Shown here: piece after piece, positions 17,154 through 25,033 of the stretch | How the letters are laid out: every line of letters starts with the position of its first letter | Position numbering within the stretch: the first letter of the stretch is position 1 | Assembly: GCF_014191055.1 (NCBI RefSeq) | Contig: NZ_JACHWB010000013.1 | Coordinates: forward strand, 1 to 35,686 | DNA: 35,686 bases | Source: Microvirga lupini | GTDB lineage: Bacteria; Pseudomonadota; Alphaproteobacteria; Rhizobiales; Beijerinckiaceae | Direction of reading: 5' to 3' | Translations under genes and position numbers: made by a program | The notes under the pieces: generated by a model | What the model was told of the DNA's origin: nothing | Databases searched by the model: none | What the model saw: only the letters and a program-made list of their open reading frames with translations

Positions 17154-18436
17154 TGGTTTCAGTTACGTCGGCAGAGACAATGCTTGATTTGCAGGCATCG
17201 GACCTGGTTGAAAAAAGCTCTTACCACACATGTCGATTTGATGCGCTATCAGCCTTTGATCGAACATCTTCAGATTGGAACTTGGTCCAAGATCGTTGCC
17301 AGTATCACCATGTTCTCATGGATCATAGGTGGGTGAAGGCATGGTGGAATGTCTTCGGCGCGGGCAAAGATCTGCATGGCTTGGTCGTACATCATAAAGG
17401 GCAACCAATAGGAATCGCTCCGATGATCTACTCGCAAGGCTGGGAATCCTGGCCGAGTAGAGATGGAAAGCTCCAGATTGCAGAGGATAGCAAGAATCTT
17501 TCAATCCCTGCATGGCAGCGCTTTGTTCCCATCCGGCGCGTGACATTTCCTCTTAACATTCCTTCGCACAATTCACGTGCCCATATCCTGATCGCAGATA
17601 ATCCGGCGCAGGTATGCGGAGAAATCCTGGACTACTGGAAAGATAGAAGCCACACCTGGGATGTCATGGTGCTGGACGGTTTGCCGGAAAAATCCGGACA
17701 ACGTGACATGCTGCAAGCTGCAGCAGCTTCCAAAGGGTTGATGACTTTGCCTCATGGCCGAGTACGTGAAATGTACTCGGCTGACCTGACAGGTGGAATG
17801 GACGGGTATCTGGCTCGACGTGGATCACATTTCCGTAAGCGACACAAGGCGCAGATGAGAGCATGCGAACGCGCAGGTCGTCTTGAGATGTCCATGTACC
17901 GAGGACGAGAGATAGGTCGTGGTCTCGAGATTATGTTCGCGATCGAGCGTGATACCTGGAAGGCAAGAAGCGATCTTGATGCGGCAGTAAGAATGCCGCT
18001 CGACGACCAGCTCAAGCGGTTCTTCTCGGAGGTCGCTTACGCCTACGCTGACAACGATGACGCCGTCATCCATATAATGAGTCTGGATGGACATCCAGCC
18101 GGCGCTCTTTTCGGACTTTCCAGACGGAATGTCATGTTGTCGCTCGTGATCTACCTGCGCGATGAAGTGCGAACCGTTCTGAATGCCTCTCCGCTGTGGG
18201 ATGCTCTTATCAGGGATGCGGTCGAACGCGGAATATCGGAGCTCGATATTCATGGCGTGACCGCTTACGCACGAAAATGGGCTACGTGCGCCACGAATTA
18301 TCAGCGATTGTATATCTTCAGTCCCCACTTCAGAGGTCGAATGCTGTGGGCGAGCAAAGCTTTAGCAACAACAATCTCGCGCCGATGGGCCGAGAGGCGA
18401 GACAATCCGGGGAGTGATGACGATGGGCGCAATTGA
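17150..18436 (+). CDS. FemX/BioF2-like (GNAT fold) transferase 4
   Basis: A 428-residue cytosolic protein and tandem paralogue of transferase 3. The shared blocks are the DHRW-x(3)-WW motif near the N-terminus, VTFPLNIPS, the basic segment GSHFRKRHKAQMRACER and the closing ELDIHGVTAYARKWA. Differences between the two copies are spread evenly, which means an old duplication and probably different donors or acceptors rather than redundancy. GTG 17150 gives a four-base overlap with the gene before; ATG 17153 in the same frame is equally possible, and AGAGG at 17138-17142 could serve either. Its 3' end overlaps the AsnB-like gene by 14 bases. Confidence 0.78.
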   Translation: MMVSVTSAETMLDLQASDLVEKSSYHTCRFDALSAFDRTSSDWNLVQDRCQYHHVLMDHRWVKAWWNVFGAGKDLHGLVVHHKGQPIGIAPMIYSQGWESWPSRDGKLQIAEDSKNLSIPAWQRFVPIRRVTFPLNIPSHNSRAHILIADNPAQVCGEILDYWKDRSHTWDVMVLDGLPEKSGQRDMLQAAAASKGLMTLPHGRVREMYSADLTGGMDGYLARRGSHFRKRHKAQMRACERAGRLEMSMYRGREIGRGLEIMFAIERDTWKARSDLDAAVRMPLDDQLKRFFSEVAYAYADNDDAVIHIMSLDGHPAGALFGLSRRNVMLSLVIYLRDEVRTVLNASPLWDALIRDAVERGISELDIHGVTAYARKWATCATNYQRLYIFSPHFRGRMLWASKALATTISRRWAERRDNPGSDDDGRN

Positions 18437-20342
18437 CGTAATCCTTCGTGTTGATGGCGCGGCACCATCTGCGACATCTCTTTTGAGCATGGCAGCGGCC
18501 GCTCCCCACCGGGGAAGAAATCCTACCACTTACATTACTGGGCGCATCGCGATGGCGCATCAGGCCAATTCAGCCGCTCTGGATGAACCTCAGCCCTACG
18601 TCATAGATAACGGGCGTCTCGCAGTCGTTCTGAGCGGCCGCCTCTATAATCGTGAGGAAGTCGCGCGTAAGCTTGAGCATGCTGGCCACCCGGTCCGTGA
18701 TCGGAGCCATTGCGGTACCATCGCTGCGGCCTACGATGCATGGGGCGACAATTGTGTGCGGGAGCTTGATGGCGACTTTGCTTTCGCTCTCTACGACTCC
18801 ATGAACCACCGCCTCCTTGGAGCGCGCGACGTCTTCGGCGTGAAGCCTCTGTGCTATTCTTACTGGAATGGGGCACTTTGGATAGCATCCGAACCGCGCC
18901 AAATTCTTGCTGCAGGGGTCCCATCGACACCATGTGAGGAATCCATCGTTTCCTACATTGCTCTGGAGCGGTCTCTCCTCGACGCTGGGCTCTCATTCCA
19001 CAAGGAGATACGCCGTCTCAAGCCGGGGCATATGCTGATCCAAGAAGGGGCGGGCGCTCCGCGAGAGATCTGCTACTGGCGTATTGACCCTCATCGGGTG
19101 AACCACGAGAAAACCGAGGCTGATATGGCGGCTCGCGTTCGCGAGATGCTGATCGAATCCGTACGACGGCGAGCTCCCGAGAAGGGCCCCTATGGCTGCG
19201 AACTGAGCGGTGGCTTCGATTCGTCAACCGTCGCAGGCCTGCTGAGGCGGGATCTTAAGCGACGCGGTATTGACGACCCTATGGAAACGTTCTCCTTTGA
19301 GCTTCGGGACGCCGCAGCCGATGAACCAGAGCTCATCGATGCGGTGGCGAAGGATGTCGGCGCCAACCATCACCACATCTATGTCGACAAAGATAACGTG
19401 TTCGACCTGCTGCCCCACATGCTACAGGCTGGAGGTCAGCCGCAGTTCGATATGGGACTTCTCTACCTCTGGCGCTGCAAGGAAGAAACCGCACGTCATG
19501 GCGTACACGTAACGATGAGCGGCCTTGGCGGCGACGAACTCTTCTTCGGCCGCTATCAATTTTTGGCCGATCTCTTGAAGAGTGGGCGCTTCATCGAACT
19601 CTCCCGCGAGATGGCGAGCTTGTTCCCGTACGATCGGAGCACGGGCAAGAAGACTTCGCTGAGGAAGCTCGCCGCGGCCTATATCGCTTCGCCCCTCATG
19701 TCGCGGGGCTTCCGGGCTTGGCTGCGCCGGAGGCAGGGAAGGGGAGATTACCCGGTTTGGATTGCGCCAAGCCTTGCCCAGAGGACCAACCTAGCAGAGA
19801 GAATTGCAGCTGGGCCGCCACGGGTCTTCAGCGACTACTACCGGCAGGATTGCCTTGAGGTTTTCGAGTCGATCTTAATTAACATGACGGTCCCCATCCA
19901 TGAGGCTCTCGGCGCGACCTTCAATGTGGACACACGCTTTCCTCTCCTTGATCGCGATCTCGTCGAGTATCTCTTCGCGGCTCCACGCGAATACAAGATC
20001 CGCGGCGGGCAAACACGTATGCTCCAGCGTCGAGCCATGGAAGGCATCCTCCCACCAGTTGTCACTCAGGAGCATCTCAAGAAGAATCTCAACCCCGTTC
20101 TCTGGCGGCAGCAGCATGAGCACTTTGCTAGGACGCTGCAGAAATTCTTCCAGCAGAGAAGCTTCCGCATCGACGAATACATCGATATCGACTGGCTGCG
20201 CCGCGCTTATGACGACTTCGTTTCGGGCCGAGGTTCAGGCCAGGAGGCCTACGTGCTTTGGTACGCTCTGAACATCGAGTCCTGGTTGCAGTTGCTCGAA
20301 ACCCAAAGGGAGGTGCACCATGACGGCATCCCGGCAGCCTGA
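18423..20342 (+). CDS. Asparagine-synthetase-like amide ligase lacking the glutaminase cysteine
   Basis: A 639-residue AsnB-type protein. The C-terminal ligase half is intact: the PP-loop SGGFDSS (residues 262-268) for ATP binding, TMSGLGGDELFFGRYQF, and DTRFPLLDRDLVEYL. The N-terminal Ntn-hydrolase half keeps its fold (LDGDFAFALYD, ARDVFGVKPL) but has lost its chemistry: the chain starts MGAIDVIL where normal enzymes start MCGI, NGEIYN is replaced by SGRLYN, and the usual RGPD reads RGRN. So it cannot release ammonia from glutamine and must use free ammonia or another amine, as beta-lactam synthetase and lasso-peptide cyclases do. ATG 18423 has GGGGAG eight bases upstream; even starts at 18414 or 18417 give no cysteine second. 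It overlaps both neighbours. Likely role: amidating a carboxyl group, perhaps on a uronic acid. Confidence 0.87.
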   Translation: MGAIDVILRVDGAAPSATSLLSMAAAAPHRGRNPTTYITGRIAMAHQANSAALDEPQPYVIDNGRLAVVLSGRLYNREEVARKLEHAGHPVRDRSHCGTIAAAYDAWGDNCVRELDGDFAFALYDSMNHRLLGARDVFGVKPLCYSYWNGALWIASEPRQILAAGVPSTPCEESIVSYIALERSLLDAGLSFHKEIRRLKPGHMLIQEGAGAPREICYWRIDPHRVNHEKTEADMAARVREMLIESVRRRAPEKGPYGCELSGGFDSSTVAGLLRRDLKRRGIDDPMETFSFELRDAAADEPELIDAVAKDVGANHHHIYVDKDNVFDLLPHMLQAGGQPQFDMGLLYLWRCKEETARHGVHVTMSGLGGDELFFGRYQFLADLLKSGRFIELSREMASLFPYDRSTGKKTSLRKLAAAYIASPLMSRGFRAWLRRRQGRGDYPVWIAPSLAQRTNLAERIAAGPPRVFSDYYRQDCLEVFESILINMTVPIHEALGATFNVDTRFPLLDRDLVEYLFAAPREYKIRGGQTRMLQRRAMEGILPPVVTQEHLKKNLNPVLWRQQHEHFARTLQKFFQQRSFRIDEYIDIDWLRRAYDDFVSGRGSGQEAYVLWYALNIESWLQLLETQREVHHDGIPAA

Positions 20343-21093
20343 AGCGGAAATCATCAACTTCCGAAGTGTTATTGAGAAGCAGCTCTTCTATGGCCGGGGC
20401 GAAGTTCTCGAGCAATACAGCAGAGCCTGGGATCTACGGACGGGAGAGGCTTATGTTTTCGACAAATTCTTTCCCACGGGTGGAAGACTCCTTGATGTAG
20501 GTTGCGGCACGGGCCGCACCAGCTTTCTGCTCGCGGACCGTTTCGACGAAATTGATGCTTTCGATATTGTGCCTGAGATGATCGAGGTGGCACGGAAGCG
20601 GGATGCAGAACTCCGCACAAAGATCAATTTCTTTGTGGGCGATGCCACTCATCTGCCTGTCGCGTCGACTCGATATGATGCAGTTCTTTTCGCCTATAAT
20701 GGGATCGAGGGAATTTTGGACAAGCAGAGTCAGATGAATGTTCTTTCCGAAGTGTTCCGGGTGCTGCGCTCAGGGGGAGTTTTCATCTTTACGACCAAAT
20801 CCTGCTTCAACGCCAACTATGCTCGCCGTTTCTACATCCCTCGCCTTATGGCGCAGATAGGGATCGGGCGCCACGATGGTGGCACTCCTCTCGAGGTTGA
20901 GGTGACGCAAGGCAACCAGAAGATGCGCTGGCATACGACGAATCCTCTTGCCATGAAGGCGCAGTTGCGTAGGACCGGATTTGAGCTTCTCTACTTCAAC
21001 TCAGAGGTCCGTCTCGGACGCGGTCAAACAGGATCGAGCCTGGCAGCCAACTTCCACCGTTGGGATCACTTTTACGCATGTCGCAAGCCATAG
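20320..21093 (+). CDS. Class I SAM-dependent methyltransferase
   Basis: A 257-residue methyltransferase with the Rossmann-like fold. Motif I, RLLDVGCGTGRTS (about residues 56-68), binds S-adenosylmethionine; IDAFDIVPEMIEVARKR is the acidic loop after strand 2, and FVGDATHLPV is motif II. The later part FRVLRSGGVFIFTTKS is also typical. It most resembles Methyltransf_11/25-type small-molecule enzymes, consistent with O- or N-methylation of a sugar residue. ATG 20320 has a strong GGGAGGT upstream and overlaps the AsnB-like gene by 23 bases; the 3' end overlaps the polymerase gene by 16. It acts in the cytosol. The methylated position is unknown. Confidence 0.88.
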   Translation: MTASRQPEAEIINFRSVIEKQLFYGRGEVLEQYSRAWDLRTGEAYVFDKFFPTGGRLLDVGCGTGRTSFLLADRFDEIDAFDIVPEMIEVARKRDAELRTKINFFVGDATHLPVASTRYDAVLFAYNGIEGILDKQSQMNVLSEVFRVLRSGGVFIFTTKSCFNANYARRFYIPRLMAQIGIGRHDGGTPLEVEVTQGNQKMRWHTTNPLAMKAQLRRTGFELLYFNSEVRLGRGQTGSSLAANFHRWDHFYACRKP

Positions 21094-22583
21094 TACGAGC
21101 TGTTGGCCGGGCTCGCTCCCACCTCCTGACGCCATGGTTGCTCGGCAGAATTGCGGAGGCTGCGTTCTGGAGCTTCTTTGCCCTTGTGCTGGCCCTTGCC
21201 ATAGGTTCGGCCGACTGGGTTCTCACTGTCGTCGTCCTCGGCGTCATTGTATTAGGCTGCCTGCTGCTCATGGAAACCAAAATCTTGGCCATGCTCTGGT
21301 TACTGGGGCAGCCGGTGCTGTTCGTGTTTCCCAACAACCTAGCGGCGGGTGTCCCGTTCCTCACCGCCGAGAGGGGACTTTTCCTGCTGCTGATCGGCCT
21401 GATGATCCTCCATGCGCTGACCCGTTCGCCGCTGTCCCGTCCGCTGAATCGCCTGGAATGGATCGTGCTTGCATTTCTCGGTGTGCTTCTCGCATCATTC
21501 CTGACGACGCTTCCTTCGAAAGACATGAAGATTGTCCGCAGCGATGTGGCTCTGATCTTCCAATGCTATCTCATGCCATGGCTGTCGATACTCATTGCAC
21601 GGAGGATCGACTGGACTGAGCTTGATGTGTTGCGTCTCCTACGACTGATGACGTTAACGGGTATCCTTCTCGTCTTCATCGGCATCCTTCAATATTTTCT
21701 ACGTGTGCAGTGGTTTACGCCGAAGTACTTTGAAGTCATTCACGAAGGCCGCACCACGGGGACCTTCGGCAATGCCGCCGAGTATGGCTCTGTGCTGGGG
21801 GGAATGGCTATTCTAACTCTCGCGCAGTTCTCAATTTCACAGAACTCAATGCTGCGTCTTTTCTTCTTGGGCTGCTTCGGAGCGATGTTTGGAGGGATCC
21901 TTCTCGCCCTGACGCGCTCTCCCTTGGTTGGAGTGGGCGCAGGTCTGGTCGTGATCTTTCTAGGCGACAGGAGGATCAGGCCTTTTTTTGGGCTTATGAC
22001 CATTTTGGGACTCTTACTTGGTGCGATTGTGGTCCCACTAGTTATGGACACGGACGCCCTCATGGCCCGAATGGAGGAGATGGAGCCGATATATAATCGA
22101 ATCGCTCTCTTCGCGACTGCTGGAAAAATGATCGCAGCGTTTCCGCTCACCGGGGTTGGGTTCGGGCGCTATGCCTTCAGTGACTACAAGACCGACTATC
22201 TTACGGGCATTGGCGAAGTCGGCGCGGAATGGGCTGCAAGTATTGGTATCCCCCACCTCGAGTTCCTGCACATCGCCGTACTCACAGGCATAGTCGGCAT
22301 CTCATTTTATTTCCTGGCCATCCGAGCCTGCATTTGTACCCTCTGGCGGATCTATCGTTCTCCTGCAGCGTCCATGTTCACGCGCAGGCTCTCACTCTAC
22401 GTCCTGGCGGTGCTGGTGAGCCTTCTCGTCAACGGGCTGTTCGTGGACTTCATGGCTTATAACTACTTCGCTGCCATGACTTACTTCATGGTCGGTGTCG
22501 TATCGGTGGTGAGGCCTATCCACCCGAGCGGCGCTAAGGACACATCCGAAGCAATCGGCCGAGGCATTGCGCGCAAAAGTTGA
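21078..22583 (+). CDS. Wzy-type polysaccharide polymerase / O-antigen ligase family
   Basis: A 501-residue membrane protein with about twelve hydrophobic helices and the Wzy_C/O-antigen-ligase signature in its middle: RTTGTFGNAAEYGSVLGG, then ALTRSPLVGVGAGL, then a long periplasmic loop with FPLTGVGFGRYAFSDYK. This is the family that joins flipped repeat units into a polymer (ExoQ-like) or ligates glycans. With the flippase and co-polymerase in the same gene train, polymerisation is the better reading. The start at ATG 21078 lies inside the methyltransferase gene; an in-frame TTG at 21060 is less likely. It is the last plus-strand gene of the train; the gap after it (22584-22663) has only a weak CTATC/GATAG hairpin and no convincing terminator. 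Confidence 0.87.
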   Translation: MSQAIVRAVGRARSHLLTPWLLGRIAEAAFWSFFALVLALAIGSADWVLTVVVLGVIVLGCLLLMETKILAMLWLLGQPVLFVFPNNLAAGVPFLTAERGLFLLLIGLMILHALTRSPLSRPLNRLEWIVLAFLGVLLASFLTTLPSKDMKIVRSDVALIFQCYLMPWLSILIARRIDWTELDVLRLLRLMTLTGILLVFIGILQYFLRVQWFTPKYFEVIHEGRTTGTFGNAAEYGSVLGGMAILTLAQFSISQNSMLRLFFLGCFGAMFGGILLALTRSPLVGVGAGLVVIFLGDRRIRPFFGLMTILGLLLGAIVVPLVMDTDALMARMEEMEPIYNRIALFATAGKMIAAFPLTGVGFGRYAFSDYKTDYLTGIGEVGAEWAASIGIPHLEFLHIAVLTGIVGISFYFLAIRACICTLWRIYRSPAASMFTRRLSLYVLAVLVSLLVNGLFVDFMAYNYFAAMTYFMVGVVSVVRPIHPSGAKDTSEAIGRGIARKS

Positions 22584-22663
22584 CGGCGACACGCGTGATG
22601 CGATCTGCGAGAGGATGGACCCGGAACTATCCTGACGATAGATCCTAGGCTGGAATTGGCGTT

Positions 22664-23572
22664 CTAGTCGTCAACCGATCGTACATTTGCCGACATATCA
22701 TGATTATCCGGCAGGAGCGGCTGAGTGCTCTGTCGCACCCGGTCGATAATAATTTCATGCCGCTCGATCGGTGATATAGCTCCCGGCTTATTCCAATGGG
22801 GAACATAGATTCCAAGCTTGAAGAATGGCCCCAACCAATCGTTGTAAGCGTTTGGCCCTCCTTGCCTGGCAATGGACGCCCCGTCCTTCCAAATCTCTAC
22901 AACGCCATCATCGCCATAGGACCAGTGGATGCGGAAAACCCAATCCGTCCAGACGCCACGCTTCAGTGGAGCCGACCAAAGTATGGCTCCTCCTTCCGGC
23001 GCTGCTCGTAGAAATGGGAAACCTGAGATTCGTCGACTGTCCCAATGGCTGGCTATCGATAGCTGGTCGTCCTTGATCACGAGGCGCAGCGGAGGAGCAC
23101 GTCCAGCCTCGCCTAGAAGCTTATCGTCGACCGCGTGCCATTGTGCGACCGTTGCCGCTTCTGGAATTGGATGCCATCCCTCGGGTACGAAGAGGCTGAA
23201 GGCGTACCAGCGCTCTTCCCCGAGTCCAACTGCCTTGAGCCTCACCTCCGCACGCTTGCTGCCGGCGACGCGAGGATCCTCAGGAGCAAGACTAACCTTT
23301 AAGGCACGCTTGCCCTCCCTGGCTCCATTGGAAATAACCGTGGCGGAGTGGTCGCAACAGAATTCTGTCTCTCCGGCCTGCCAAGCAGAAAGATCACCGC
23401 CCTCGAAGCCATCGGCGAATTCCTTGGAGCCGAATTCCAGATTGCTGATGTAATAAGCGAAGCTGTAGGCTACATGGCCGGCGATTAGGACAGCTGCACC
23501 AGCAGCCACAGGCGCGAGCCAGCGCATCTTCCGCGCTTTTGAGGGAACGCCGCTCTTAACCCTTAACCTCAT
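22664..23572 (-). CDS. Heparin lyase I-like jelly-roll protein with N-terminal membrane anchor
   Basis: A 302-residue protein with a basic N-terminus followed by one hydrophobic helix (WLAPVAAGAAVLIAGHVAYS), then an extracytoplasmic domain of the heparin lyase I family (Pfam Polysacc_lyase, concanavalin-like fold). Clear family features are GFEGGDLSAW, SKRAEVRLK, RWYAFSLFVPEGWH, VAQWHAVDD, and PFFKLGIYVPHWNK. Such proteins are common in rhizobial exopolysaccharide clusters, where they may cut or bind the polymer in the periplasm or at the surface. The protein at 507-1325 is its probable distant relative. The gene reads towards the end of the main gene train and follows the second co-polymerase gene by 31 bases, so these two may be co-transcribed. 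Family membership is firm, cleavage activity is not shown. Confidence 0.8.
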   Translation of the reverse strand: MRLRVKSGVPSKARKMRWLAPVAAGAAVLIAGHVAYSFAYYISNLEFGSKEFADGFEGGDLSAWQAGETEFCCDHSATVISNGAREGKRALKVSLAPEDPRVAGSKRAEVRLKAVGLGEERWYAFSLFVPEGWHPIPEAATVAQWHAVDDKLLGEAGRAPPLRLVIKDDQLSIASHWDSRRISGFPFLRAAPEGGAILWSAPLKRGVWTDWVFRIHWSYGDDGVVEIWKDGASIARQGGPNAYNDWLGPFFKLGIYVPHWNKPGAISPIERHEIIIDRVRQSTQPLLPDNHDMSANVRSVDD

Positions 23573-23603
23573 AGCGAGTTCTCCCTCGGAAAGCTTGAAA
23601 CTA

Positions 23604-24878
23604 TCAGTTGTAGGAGCGGAAGCTTCGAGCCAAATTGCGATTGCTGCCTAGAGCCACGCGTACGGGGCTTTGCAAGATGTTCTCGACATCCTCGATCGAT
23701 GTAAGAGACGAACTCAGCCGGTCGCGGATGATGGCAGCTCCGACGGCGAAGATAAGTCCTGCGGCGAAGCCGATTGCCAGCTGCAGGATCCGGCTCACAT
23801 CCGGTGCGATCGGAGGAAGGGCTTGTTCGGCAATGCGCAGGCTGACCGTGCGCGTATCCGATCTTTCGTGGAGTTCTGATTTATCCAGATTCTTGCGGGC
23901 TGCATCTACGGCCTCGGCGAAGAAGCGGATCAGAAGTTGCATCTCCTCCGAACGGATTGCAGTTCTTTCGAGTGTCTGCACATCTTGTGCAAGTGCCGAG
24001 AGGTTCTCCCTCAATGTATCGCTGGTGTGCTTTGCGGCGATCGTCTCGGGGTGGTCCGGACCGAGCCTGATTCGGAAGGATGAGAATTGATCCTCTGAGT
24101 CCGAAATCATGCTCCGAATCGCGCTCAGTTGAGCCAGAGCGACCGTGTAGCCACTTGAATTTGCGGTGGGGGCGCTCAAACTCGCCAGAGTTCCACGCAG
24201 GGCGGCCATGTCGGCTTGAACCCTGCTCAACATCACCCTCCGCAACTGTGAGCCGTGAGAAGCGCGCAGGACGTCGACGTATCGACGTTGTTGGGCCTCA
24301 ACGACAGAGGAGAGCACAGCCGCGGCTATCTCCGGATCCTCATCCTCTAGGGAGATAGTCACGTAATCCCCGTCTGCCTCAACCAAGAGAGACTTGGTCC
24401 AGCGCCTGATGTATCTCTCTCTCAAGGGCGGCAGGCTGAAGAGGCCGAGATCGTCAAGAGTTTCGAAGACTGCCGTCATCACATTGGATTGACGGCGCGG
24501 CCTCTCATGAGGCCGCAGCTTATCGACCACGGCCTCGATGACAGGGCGGGACCGAATGATGTCACGCAGATCGTTCGCAAGCTCAATGGCTGCGACTGGG
24601 CGCTCCCTCTCGTCGCGCAGCAATGGATCACGACTACGCTCTACAACGATGGCGGCGGTTGCCGTGTAGACAGGAGCAAGAGCATAGCTCATTGCAGCTG
24701 TCGTGAGGGCAATCGCAAGAGTCGTGATGGTGATGAACGCCTTCTGCCGTCGAAAAAACCGAGCCACTTGGCGCAAAGTTTGTTTGGCTTGGTCGCGGGT
24801 GAAAGCATGCGGTTCGGCTACCTGCGTCGGCCGAGGACGGTAGCTCGAGCGCCCTCCGCTCGTCACTGAGCTCTCCAT
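23604..24878 (-). CDS. Second Wzz-type polysaccharide co-polymerase
   Basis: A 424-residue protein with PCP topology: an N-terminal cytosolic segment of about 47 residues, a first membrane helix (FITITTLAIALTTAAMSYAL), a periplasmic region with YTATAAIVVERSRDPLL and coiled coil, and a second helix (LQLAIGFAAGLIFAVGAAII) followed by SIEDVENILQSPVRVALG, the linker that usually leads into an ExoP kinase domain. The kinase domain is absent. It resembles the protein of 8650-9912 in the block after the first helix (LLVERNRSPIM there) but is clearly diverged. The cluster therefore has two co-polymerases and only one, degenerate, ATPase partner. Its start at 24878 has a weak ribosome binding site. 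It probably forms a transcription unit with the lyase-like gene downstream. Confidence 0.83.
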   Translation of the reverse strand: MESSVTSGGRSSYRPRPTQVAEPHAFTRDQAKQTLRQVARFFRRQKAFITITTLAIALTTAAMSYALAPVYTATAAIVVERSRDPLLRDERERPVAAIELANDLRDIIRSRPVIEAVVDKLRPHERPRRQSNVMTAVFETLDDLGLFSLPPLRERYIRRWTKSLLVEADGDYVTISLEDEDPEIAAAVLSSVVEAQQRRYVDVLRASHGSQLRRVMLSRVQADMAALRGTLASLSAPTANSSGYTVALAQLSAIRSMISDSEDQFSSFRIRLGPDHPETIAAKHTSDTLRENLSALAQDVQTLERTAIRSEEMQLLIRFFAEAVDAARKNLDKSELHERSDTRTVSLRIAEQALPPIAPDVSRILQLAIGFAAGLIFAVGAAIIRDRLSSSLTSIEDVENILQSPVRVALGSNRNLARSFRSYN

Positions 24879-24963
24879 CGCCAGAGCAAAGTGCGTTTAT
24901 CACCGCTGTTGATCAAGTCGGTACTTGGTCCTCTTTTATTAGTGAGAGAACCCTACCAGAAGG

Positions 24964-25025
24964 GCTGCGGCTGAAAAACCAAGGGATTTATGAGACATTG
25001 ATCCTTGGACAATTTCAGCCGCAGC
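24964..25025 (-). terminator. Long interrupted hairpin after the beta-helix gene
   Basis: A 13-base perfect inverted repeat, GCTGCGGCTGAAA at 24964-24976 against TTTCAGCCGCAGC at 25013-25025, encloses a second stem, CCAAGG at 24979-24984 against CCTTGG at 25003-25008. It begins nine bases after the stop codon of the minus-strand beta-helix gene and lies before the next gene, where a terminator or 3'-end stabiliser is expected. No uridine run follows on either strand, so it is not a classical intrinsic terminator. Confidence 0.5.
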
Positions 25026-25033
25026 AGGTCTTA

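Noticed and set aside
22584..22663. Terminator of the main gene train
   Set aside because: Only a five-base CTATC/GATAG stem is found, without a thymidine run.
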